From assembly GCA_026992595.1 (NCBI GenBank), contig JALWZW010000024.1:1-6674 (forward strand): DNA of 6,674 nt, read 5' to 3'. The stretch is from Microcaldota archaeon (GTDB lineage Archaea; Micrarchaeota; Micrarchaeia; Anstonellales; Bilamarchaeaceae). The notes under the pieces are model-generated. The model searched no databases, was not told the DNA's origin, and was given only the letters and a program-made list of their open reading frames with translations. The translations under genes were made by a program, and so were the position numbers. Numbering within the stretch: position 1 is the first letter of the stretch; the number at the start of each line of letters is the position of its first letter. This document shows, one piece after another, positions 1 through 5,767 of this stretch.

Positions 1-106
1 TTTCTCTTTGGGCAGTTGAACCTACAGGTCCTTCAGTTATAGGTTTGCCTTGTTTAATTCTGCGGTTGTTCTCCCTCTTTTCTCCTTCTCTTATAACTCT
101 TTTCAT
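1..106 (-). CDS. N-terminal fragment of unrecognised basic protein (runs off left edge)
   Basis: An ATG at 106-104 opens a reading frame that stays open to the window edge, giving 35 codons. The visible N-terminus begins MKRVIREGEKRENNRR and ends near GPVGSTAQRE. It is strongly basic and polar (ten Lys/Arg against five Glu), with no hydrophobic segment, so it is probably soluble and might bind nucleic acid. I do not recognise the family. The start is supported by a box A-like TTTTAAA centred about 27 bases upstream, preceded by a purine run. That spacing would place transcription initiation at or very near the ATG (leaderless), and no Shine-Dalgarno sequence is present. It lies downstream of tRNA-Thr on the same strand but probably has its own promoter. 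The product is unknown, and the reading frame itself is moderately supported. Confidence 0.5.
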   Translation of the reverse strand, partial: MKRVIREGEKRENNRRIKQGKPITEGPVGSTAQRE

Positions 107-129
107 GTTACTATTAATGTATAGTCGTG

Positions 130-142
130 TTTAAAATCTTTT
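130..142 (-). promoter_or_regulatory. Box A/BRE-like promoter for the leftmost minus-strand gene
   Basis: On the minus strand this reads AAAAGA followed by TTTTAAA, a purine-rich BRE-like element plus a TATA-like box. The box centre is about 27 bases from the ATG at 106, the usual archaeal distance from TATA box to transcription start. This implies a leaderless mRNA. It is a match by eye in AT-rich DNA, so it remains tentative. The rest of the 107-159 gap holds a GTTTAAAC palindrome (148-155) and nothing else I can identify. Confidence 0.4.
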
Positions 143-159
143 GCACTGTTTAAACCTCA

Positions 160-231
160 AGCCCCCGGAGGGATTCGAACCCTCAACCTACTCCTTACGA
201 GAGAGCCGCTCTACCGTTGAGCTACGGAGGC
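160..231 (-). tRNA. tRNA-Thr (anticodon CGU)
   Basis: Read on the minus strand, this folds into a full cloverleaf. The acceptor GCCTCCG pairs with CGGGGGC, with one G-U pair. The D stem is GCTC/GAGC with loop AACGGTA. The anticodon stem is GCTCT/GGAGT with loop CTCGTAA. The variable loop has five bases, and the T arm is GAGGG-TTCGAAT-CCCTC. The anticodon CGU decodes ACG threonine codons. G1-C72, C2-G71, and G35/U36 match known threonine identity positions, and the discriminator base is U, as in archaeal tRNA-Thr. No CCA is encoded after it, and there is no intron. It starts 28 bases downstream of the cyclase stop on the same strand. I see no well-placed box A of its own, so processing from a cyclase-tRNA transcript is possible. 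Confidence 0.95.
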
Positions 232-258
232 GTTTGAATATTTAGAATTAAGCAAAAT

Positions 259-1380
259 CTAAAAAACTACTCTATTACGCCCCCCTCTCTTTGCGCGGTA
301 GAGGTTTGCGTCAGCAGTTTTATATGTTATTTCTATGCACTCCTCCGCCACCGCTCCTTTGCATTCAATCTTAGCGCCCCCTATGCTTGCTGTGATGTGG
401 ATCTCCTGCACCGCTTTTACATCTTCCATCACTACTTCTATGCAACTTTCCTCAAGCGCTTTTCTTATTCTTTCCGCCACCTCTTGCGCATTTTTCCTAT
501 TGATGTTGTGAAGTATTATTCCAAATTCCTCCCCTCCCATCCTATACACATCATCTCCTTCCCTTATATTATTTTTTAGAATCTCCGCCGCTTTTTCCAG
601 TACTATATTCCCCACCTCATGCCCGTACATATCGTTTATCTTTTTGAAATGGTCTAAATCCAAGAGTAAAAACCAACTCTGCCTCCCGTTTCTTCGCCCT
701 TTTTCTATTATTCTTTTCATGTCTGCGTGCCAATCTGCCAGTTTTTTAAGCCCTGTAATGGCGTCAAAGCGATGGATAAGCTGGTAGGAGATGTGGGCTG
801 CAAATACCAACCCTGCCTTCATACTCCAAAACATTCTTCCTACTCCGGGCTCTATATCTGAGAAAAACCTTCCTCCTAAGGCCACCACCCCTTTTGCCTC
901 TCTGTTATCTCTATAATAAAAAGGAGTAAAAATAGCGCTCTCTGTCTTTTTTGGCTTAGGCATTACGGTAAAATCTGCATTATCGCTTTGTATATTTTCA
1001 AACTCTAACATAAGGTTGCTCTCTCCGCATATTGCGATGGGCTTTTGCTTTCTATAAACTCTTCGCGCCCATTTTGTGACCCACTCTTCCGCAGCGCTCA
1101 CCACATACTCTCTTCCCTCCATCCTTATACTTAGCCTTGTCTCCAACCCTTTTCTTCTTACCACATAAATCGCAAGAAAGGTGGGCGCTTCTAAAGTGTT
1201 TAAAAATTCCACTGCATACTCCCTCAAGTTGCTAAAGTCATCTATTATTCTCCTCCCGCAGTGGTAGATAATGTTGACTGTTTGGAGAGAGGGGTTTAAA
1301 TCTATTTTCACCTCTCCCTTTATCCCTCTCTTCTTTATGATGGGTTGGGGAGGAACAAAGGGCTTTCTTTTAACTCTCAT
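259..1380 (-). CDS. GAF-GGDEF diguanylate cyclase
   Basis: This 373-residue soluble protein is predicted to make cyclic di-GMP from two GTP. Residues from about 200 form a complete GGDEF domain: the entry motif DAITGL (206-211), metal-binding DLDHFKKIND (241-250), the signature GGEEF (282-286) and the closing ADANLYRAKRGGRNRV (356-371). RxxD at 273-276 lies in the exact spacing of the product-binding inhibitory I-site. Residues of roughly 30-195 resemble a GAF sensor domain, with ESAIFTPFYYRD followed by GVVALGG typical of its last strands; its ligand cannot be read from sequence. No membrane segment, EAL or HD-GYP domain is seen. The ATG at 1380 is preceded by AAGGT (1391-1387), six bases away, a modest ribosome site. 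It diverges from IleRS across a tandem-repeat promoter region. GGDEF proteins are rare in archaea. The enzyme class is secure, but activity in this host is inferred. Confidence 0.92.
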   Translation of the reverse strand: MRVKRKPFVPPQPIIKKRGIKGEVKIDLNPSLQTVNIIYHCGRRIIDDFSNLREYAVEFLNTLEAPTFLAIYVVRRKGLETRLSIRMEGREYVVSAAEEWVTKWARRVYRKQKPIAICGESNLMLEFENIQSDNADFTVMPKPKKTESAIFTPFYYRDNREAKGVVALGGRFFSDIEPGVGRMFWSMKAGLVFAAHISYQLIHRFDAITGLKKLADWHADMKRIIEKGRRNGRQSWFLLLDLDHFKKINDMYGHEVGNIVLEKAAEILKNNIREGDDVYRMGGEEFGIILHNINRKNAQEVAERIRKALEESCIEVVMEDVKAVQEIHITASIGGAKIECKGAVAEECIEITYKTADANLYRAKRGGRNRVVF

Positions 1381-1396
1381 ATATATACCTTTTGAT

Positions 1397-1444
1397 TAAA
1401 CTTTATGACTATATATGAGTAAACTTTATGACTATATATGAGTA
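1397..1444. repeat. 23-bp perfect tandem repeat, two copies, in divergent promoter region
   Basis: Positions 1398-1420 and 1421-1443 are identical 23-base units placed head to tail, beginning AAACTTTATGAC and ending TATATATGAGT. The periodic match extends one base on each side. Each unit contains a TATATA element (1411-1416 and 1433-1438) that reads as a TATA box on either strand. The array begins 17 bases upstream of the cyclase ATG and ends about 100 bases before the IleRS start. It may be a duplicated promoter/operator or a slippage product. Two turns of helix is about 21 bases, so copies 23 apart would sit on a similar but not identical face. Confidence 0.85.
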
Positions 1445-1452
1445 TAAAGAAG

Positions 1453-1462
1453 TTATATATAA
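1453..1462 (+). promoter_or_regulatory. Candidate TATA box for the IleRS operon
   Basis: TTATATATAA lies about 92 bases upstream of the chosen IleRS ATG. By archaeal spacing it would start transcription near 1480-1485, leaving a leader of about 60 bases. A second TATA-like run at 1529-1536 is too close to the ATG to serve that start unless a later start is used. AT-rich DNA produces such matches easily, so this is tentative. Confidence 0.35.
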
Positions 1463-1495
1463 TACAAAAAAATGGTTTTTAAAAGTTTGTTTTTG

Positions 1496-1510
1496 TGGTT
1501 ATCTTAACCA
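1496..1510 (+). other. Small hairpin in the IleRS leader
   Basis: TGGTTA and TAACCA form a perfect six-base-pair stem around the three-base loop TCT. It sits in the presumed 5' leader of IleRS, about 35 bases before the ATG. No oligo-U tract follows directly, so it is not a standard intrinsic terminator. It does not resemble a bacterial T-box leader, which is much larger. A role in control of IleRS is possible but unproven. Confidence 0.4.
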
Positions 1511-1544
1511 ACCTATAAAAAACTGCTCTTATATATCTTATTTC

Positions 1545-4319
1545 ATGTATGATCACAGCCGCTTAGAAGAAGAAGTTCTTAATTTTTGGGAGAAGGAGGA
1601 AATAGAAAAGAAGACAAGAAGAAATGGCAAAGCTTTCTACTTTTGCGATGGCCCGCCTTACGCTACAGGCCATATTCACCCGGGCACAGGGTGGAATAAA
1701 GTGCTTAAGGATGCGGTTTGCCGCTATTACCGTATGCAGGGAAGAGATGTAAGGGCGCAAGCGGGCTATGATACTCATGGATTGCCTATTGAAGTTAAGG
1801 TGGAGCAGGAGTTGGGGTTTAACGCGAAGAGAGAGATAGAAGAATATGGCATAGAGAACTTTATTACCCGCTGCAAGCAATTTGCAGACAAGTATATCTC
1901 CATTATGAACAACCAATTCAAGCGGTTAGGGGTATGGATGGATTTTGAAAACCCCTACATCACTTATAAGGACTCTTATATTGAAGCGTCTTGGGAGACC
2001 CTTAAGGCGGCTTATGATAAAGGCCTTATGCACGAAGGGTTGTATGTCCTTCCCTATTGCTATAGATGCGAAACCACTATGGCTAATTATGAGTTAGAAT
2101 ATGGGGAAGAAACAGACCCGAGCATTTTTGTGAAGTTTAAAACAGAGAAGGGCTTTTATTTGATTGTTTGGACTACCACCCCCTGGACTCTTCCCGCCAA
2201 CATGGCAATAATGGCAAATCCTGCGCTCCGCTATGTGTTGGTGGAGGTGGAAGGGGAGCGCTGGGTGTTGGCTAAAGAGCGGTTAGATGCGCTCATGGAA
2301 AAGATAGGTAAAAGCGCTGTTATTTTAGAAGAGTGGGACGGCTCTAAGCTTGATTCTATTGCTTACACTCACCCTCTTCAAAGCATTATTAAGAAGGATG
2401 TTGAAAGAAAGGTGGTGATGAGTGAGGAATATGTAAGCGCGGAAGAGGGTACCGGGCTTGTTCACACCGCCCCTGGACATGGGCCACAGGACTTTTTGGT
2501 AGGTAAAAAGTATGGCTTAGAGGTTTTTTGCCCTGTGGATGCGCAGGGTCGTTTTACTGAAGATGTGCCTGGCTTGAAAGGGAAAAATGTAAGGGAAGCA
2601 AACGCTGAAATAATCGCTCTTCTGAAGGATAGCGGCTCATTGGTGCATGAAGAGCGCATTAGGCATCGCTACCCTCATTGTTGGCGCTGTAAAACCCCTC
2701 TCATTTTTGTTGCCACCGTTCAATGGTTTATCTCCATCTCTAAAATTAAGGATAAAATGCTAAAAGAGATTGAAAGCACGCTTTGGGTGCCTTCTTTTGC
2801 TAAAGAGCGCTTTATAGAGTTTGTTAAAAAGGCGCCTGATTGGTGCATCTCTCGCCAGCGCTATTGGGGAATCCCTCTCCCTATTTGGAAATGCGGTTGC
2901 GGAGAGGTGCGTGTTTTAGGCTCTAAAGAGGAGTTGGGCGAAGTGAAAGAGCTGCACCGCCCTTATGTTGATGAAATAACGCTTAAATGCAAATGCGGGG
3001 GACAAATGAAGCGCGTTAAAGATGTTTTAGATGTGTGGTTTGATTCAGGAAATGCGGTGTGGGCGCAGTTGAGCAAGAGTGAGAGGGAGCGCTATGGAGA
3101 AGTGGCGGACTTTATTTTAGAGGGTCAGGACCAAATACGCGGTTGGTTCTATGCTCTGTTGGGCTCTGGAGTTATTAAATATGAAAAAAGCCCTTACCGC
3201 GCGGTGCTCATGCATGGCTTTTTTGTGGATGAGCATGGAGAAAAGATGAGCAAAAGTTTAGGTAATTTTGTGCCTTTGGAGGAAATCGTAGATAAATACG
3301 GAGTGGACGCTTTTCGGCTTTGGAGCATGAGCAACTCTGTATGGGAAGAGTTGAAGTTTAGTTGGGATGAGTTAAAAAAGGCGCGCTCTGACCTTAACAT
3401 TATATTCAATTTGATAGAGTATTTAGATAGATTCTATAAGGGAAATGGTGAGAGGGGCGCAGAGGAGACGGATATTTTGGACCGATGGATTGAAAGCCGC
3501 CTTCATTCCACTCTTTCTGAATACCACTCTGCCTTCTCCTCTTATCATTTAAACAAAGCGGTGGTCTCTTTAAGGCAGTTTTTAACAGAGGATGTGAGCA
3601 GATTTTACTTGCGGCTTAAGAAGGAAAAGCGCTCCAACCTGCACACTCTCTACTCTGTGCTTTTAGATTCGCTTAAGATGTTGGCGCCTATCTGCCCCTA
3701 TTTGGCAGAATTCCTCTATCAGCGCTTTTTCAAAAAGTTTGAGAAAGCACCCTCTATTTTTTCGTTTGACCTGCCGAAAGCGCAGAAAGAATATGTGTCT
3801 AAAGAATTAGAGGAGGATGTCCAGATTTTGCGCGAGGTTTCTTCTTCGGTGTTGATGTTAAGACAGGAGGCAAAAATAAAGTTGAGGTGGCCTATCTCTT
3901 CTGTCTATGTGGAAGGACCTGAACGCGTTCAAAAAGCCCTTACTAATCTTAAAGAGTATCTCCTTCTTATGTGCAATGCCAAGAATTATGCGCCCATTTC
4001 AGGCAAACCGCTTTCTCTGGAAACAGAGCAGGGGACCGTTTATATAGACACCACGATCACTGAAGAACTTTACGAAGAAGCGGTGGTTAATGAGATAAAA
4101 AGACGCATCCAACTTTTGAGGAAAAAGGCGGGGTTGAAGGAAGGGGACGCAGTGGATGTTTATTTAGAAGGGGAAACAGAGCTTGTGGCGATTGCAAAGA
4201 AATATCAGGACGCGATAGCAAGCGCTGTTCATGCCCGCAACATGCTTTTTGAACCTGCGCCTGAAAGCGAAGAATTTATAATTGATGGGCGGAGAATAAA
4301 GATAAAGGTGGGGTTGTGA
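1545..4319 (+). CDS. ileS: Isoleucyl-tRNA synthetase (IleRS)
   Basis: This 924-residue cytosolic class I synthetase charges tRNA-Ile with isoleucine. Visible landmarks: the HIGH-type motif as HPGT (45-48) within GPPYATGHIHPGTGWNK; the CP1 editing domain from about 190, with VWTTTPWTLPANMA (208-221) and GTGLVHTAPGHGPQDF (302-317); CWRC (379-382); DWCISRQRYWGIPLP (432-446); paired CxC zinc-type cysteines (450/452 and 482/484); WFDSG (498-502); and KMSKS (567-571). These are followed by a helical anticodon-binding domain (about 640-780, HRW-like region DILDRW) and a C-terminal RRIQLLRKKAGL segment. It is somewhat shorter than typical archaeal enzymes of over 1000 residues. I chose the ATG at 1545 because MYDHSRLEEEVLNFWEKEEI matches the family N-terminus. 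The open frame upstream to 1428 overlaps repeats and TATA boxes. No Shine-Dalgarno precedes this start. The stop overlaps the next gene. Confidence 0.95.
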   Translation: MYDHSRLEEEVLNFWEKEEIEKKTRRNGKAFYFCDGPPYATGHIHPGTGWNKVLKDAVCRYYRMQGRDVRAQAGYDTHGLPIEVKVEQELGFNAKREIEEYGIENFITRCKQFADKYISIMNNQFKRLGVWMDFENPYITYKDSYIEASWETLKAAYDKGLMHEGLYVLPYCYRCETTMANYELEYGEETDPSIFVKFKTEKGFYLIVWTTTPWTLPANMAIMANPALRYVLVEVEGERWVLAKERLDALMEKIGKSAVILEEWDGSKLDSIAYTHPLQSIIKKDVERKVVMSEEYVSAEEGTGLVHTAPGHGPQDFLVGKKYGLEVFCPVDAQGRFTEDVPGLKGKNVREANAEIIALLKDSGSLVHEERIRHRYPHCWRCKTPLIFVATVQWFISISKIKDKMLKEIESTLWVPSFAKERFIEFVKKAPDWCISRQRYWGIPLPIWKCGCGEVRVLGSKEELGEVKELHRPYVDEITLKCKCGGQMKRVKDVLDVWFDSGNAVWAQLSKSERERYGEVADFILEGQDQIRGWFYALLGSGVIKYEKSPYRAVLMHGFFVDEHGEKMSKSLGNFVPLEEIVDKYGVDAFRLWSMSNSVWEELKFSWDELKKARSDLNIIFNLIEYLDRFYKGNGERGAEETDILDRWIESRLHSTLSEYHSAFSSYHLNKAVVSLRQFLTEDVSRFYLRLKKEKRSNLHTLYSVLLDSLKMLAPICPYLAEFLYQRFFKKFEKAPSIFSFDLPKAQKEYVSKELEEDVQILREVSSSVLMLRQEAKIKLRWPISSVYVEGPERVQKALTNLKEYLLLMCNAKNYAPISGKPLSLETEQGTVYIDTTITEELYEEAVVNEIKRRIQLLRKKAGLKEGDAVDVYLEGETELVAIAKKYQDAIASAVHARNMLFEPAPESEEFIIDGRRIKIKVGL
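4306..4310 (+). promoter_or_regulatory. Ribosome binding site for the pilin-like gene
   Basis: AGGTG, complementary to the archaeal 16S rRNA tail, lies inside the last codons of IleRS and five bases before the GTG at 4316. It supports the GTG as the true start, which overlaps the IleRS stop as GTGA. Reinitiation by ribosomes finishing IleRS is likely. Confidence 0.6.
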
Positions 4320-4795
4320 AAGGCCAAGCAGCAATGGAGTTTCTATTCACTTACGGGTGGGCCATCTTTCTTCTCCTTCTAGCCACCGCTTTCCTTTTCA
4401 CCAGCGGCCTACTTTCTCCCAACCGCTTTATTTCTGAAGAGTGTGTTCTAAGCCCTAACTTCCCATGCGAGGCGGTGCTCGTAAATGATGGCGGTCAAAC
4501 TCGCCTTCTGCTCAGAGTGGTTAACGGATTCTCCTACCCTGTGCGGCTTAATGAAATAGTTGTTAAAACTGCACAGGATGAAAGTTTTGATTTTGACCCC
4601 CTCCCCTCAGCACCCTTGGACAGCGGCGATAGGGTGGAGGTAGAAGGCAGGTTATCTAGGCGGTTAGAGGAAGGGGTTGCTCACCGCTTTATGCTCAACC
4701 TCACCTACCAATCCTGCGCGCCTGAGTTGGGGGACAGGTGCGGAAGGGAGCATTTTGTGGTGGGCCGTATTGTGGGGCGTGTGGTTAAGGAGTGA
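4316..4795 (+). CDS. Class III signal peptide (type IV pilin-like) secreted protein
   Basis: This 159-residue protein starts MKGQAAMEFLFTYGWAIFLL. That is the archaeal class III signal peptide: a very short charged leader, a Gly before the cut site, then QAAMEF and a hydrophobic helix at about residues 9-30. Processing by an archaeal prepilin peptidase after G3 is expected, leaving the helix as membrane anchor or filament core. The rest is a predicted extracytoplasmic beta-rich domain with four cysteines (43, 51, 134, 142), which could form two disulfides, and one NLT N-glycosylation sequon (128-130). Small proteins of this layout are widespread and often multicopy in DPANN genomes. The start is GTG, overlapping the IleRS stop, with a good ribosome site. 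No pilus ATPase, platform protein or peptidase gene lies nearby, so whether it builds filaments is unknown. Confidence 0.85.
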   Translation: MKGQAAMEFLFTYGWAIFLLLLATAFLFTSGLLSPNRFISEECVLSPNFPCEAVLVNDGGQTRLLLRVVNGFSYPVRLNEIVVKTAQDESFDFDPLPSAPLDSGDRVEVEGRLSRRLEEGVAHRFMLNLTYQSCAPELGDRCGREHFVVGRIVGRVVKE

Positions 4796-4843
4796 TTAGA
4801 AAGGCGGAGAATTTAGAAAAGCGGAAAGATGCATAAAGCGCGC
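4796..4843. repeat. Convergent intergenic gap with short imperfect direct repeat
   Basis: This 48-base gap separates two convergent gene pairs. TTAGAAAGGCGGA (4796-4808) recurs as TTAGAAAAGCGGA (4813-4825) with one mismatch, 17 bases apart. On the minus strand the same stretch is pyrimidine-rich, with several short T runs just after the exchanger stop, so it might help terminate that transcript. There is no convincing stem-loop. Confidence 0.4.
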
Positions 4844-5767
4844 TTAAAAGAGGAGAAGGCCTCCTAAATAGAGGAGAGCAAACAACACCGCTTCCTCTTT
4901 TCCCACATGCTCCTTTTTGCTGAAGATGGCTGTTATGAGTAGGGTGGTTGCGATGGTGTAAAGCCCTAAGCCAATATACCGCGTATCTACCTGTATGGGG
5001 AACAGCAGCGGGCCGATAGCAAGTGCTAGCGTTGCATCCACAATATTACTCCCAAAAATATCCCCCAACACAATACCATATTTTTTCTGCTTTGTGGCCG
5101 CAACCGCTACCGCAAGTTCTGGAAGAGAGGTACCCACCCCCATAACTATAAAACTTATTATAAAAGCAGGGATTCCTATTTGTTCTGCCAAAACTATGAT
5201 GTTTTCCACCACCAGCACCGAACCTAAAATGACTGCAAAAAGGGAAAGGGTGAAGATTAGGAAGGACTTTAGTATGTTGTTTCCCTTTAAGAATTCCACC
5301 TCTTTTTTATAACCATACTCTTTGCCCGTATATTTCAAACTTACTATAACTATTACTACATAAAGGGCTATGAGCAGCAATCCGTCCATGCTGCTTATGG
5401 CGCCGTCCCATGCTACAACAACCGCGCCTGCCACTGCCAATGCAGCGCCCACTCCCAGCACCTTCACATTCTCCTTGTGCGCCCTTACTTTCCCAAAGAA
5501 CGCGGTTATTGCAAGTATTATAGAAATTTGGCTTAAGGTGGAGCCCAAAATGTTTCCTAAACTTACATCTCCGTACCCTTTAAAGGACGCGATTATGGAG
5601 TTGGTTATTTCTGGAAGGTCTGTTCCTACCGAGATTAGCAAAATGCCTATAATAAGAGGCGGCACTTTAAGATAGTGTGCTAAATGTACGGAATATTTTA
5701 CCGTTTTATCGCTTGCATAAAGCAAGATGAGCATGCCGCTTAGAAGCGAGAGCGCCTCTACTATCAT
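4844..5767 (-). CDS. Sodium/calcium exchanger family (CaCA) membrane protein
   Basis: This 307-residue integral membrane cation antiporter of the NCX/YrbG type probably uses the sodium or proton gradient to move Ca2+ or a similar cation. It has about ten hydrophobic helices and the two inverted alpha repeats of the family. Alpha-1 has GTDLPE (48-53) followed by GNILGS (71-76). Alpha-2 has GTSLPE (212-217) followed by GDIFGS (235-240). E53, N72, E217 and D236 correspond by alignment to the ion ligands E54, N81, E213 and D240 of the Methanocaldococcus jannaschii exchanger NCX_Mj. In alpha-1 the usual Ser of GTSLPE is Asp (D50). Length is normal for the family. The ATG overlaps the stop of the LonB-like gene (ATGA) and no separate ribosome site is apparent, so translation is probably coupled. 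Exact ion specificity is not readable. Confidence 0.9.
   Translation of the reverse strand: MIVEALSLLSGMLILLYASDKTVKYSVHLAHYLKVPPLIIGILLISVGTDLPEITNSIIASFKGYGDVSLGNILGSTLSQISIILAITAFFGKVRAHKENVKVLGVGAALAVAGAVVVAWDGAISSMDGLLLIALYVVIVIVSLKYTGKEYGYKKEVEFLKGNNILKSFLIFTLSLFAVILGSVLVVENIIVLAEQIGIPAFIISFIVMGVGTSLPELAVAVAATKQKKYGIVLGDIFGSNIVDATLALAIGPLLFPIQVDTRYIGLGLYTIATTLLITAIFSKKEHVGKEEAVLFALLYLGGLLLF

Noticed and set aside
1397..1444. Possible start of a CRISPR array or att site
   Set aside because: The two units abut with no spacer, there are only two copies, and no cas, integrase or recombinase gene is in the window.
1496..1510. Possible T-box or riboswitch controlling IleRS
   Set aside because: T-box leaders are a bacterial device and far larger, with a conserved T-box sequence and terminator that are absent here. 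Only a small simple hairpin is present.
1428..1544. An in-frame 39-codon N-terminal extension of IleRS starting at the ATG at 1428
   Set aside because: The start lies inside the second 23-bp repeat copy and the extension spans TATA-like boxes and the hairpin. Its sequence is unlike any IleRS N-terminus, whereas the family-like sequence begins at the ATG at 1545.
1563..1916. A 117-codon open frame on the minus strand inside IleRS
   Set aside because: It lies opposite strongly conserved IleRS sequence containing the HPGT motif and its translation resembles no family. The same applies to shorter opposite-strand frames at 2462-2659 and 3194-3409.
4995..5675. Plus-strand open frames of about 100 codons opposite the exchanger gene
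   Set aside because: Both are Ser/Thr/Ala/Pro-rich mirror translations of hydrophobic helices in the exchanger and have no independent support. The frames opposite the LonB-like gene at 6057-6617 are rejected for the same reason.
4844..5763. A displaced Lon S16 protease domain downstream of the LonB-like ATPase
   Set aside because: All sequence after the ATPase stop is accounted for by the exchanger, and no S16 serine/lysine motif is recognisable in the other frames.
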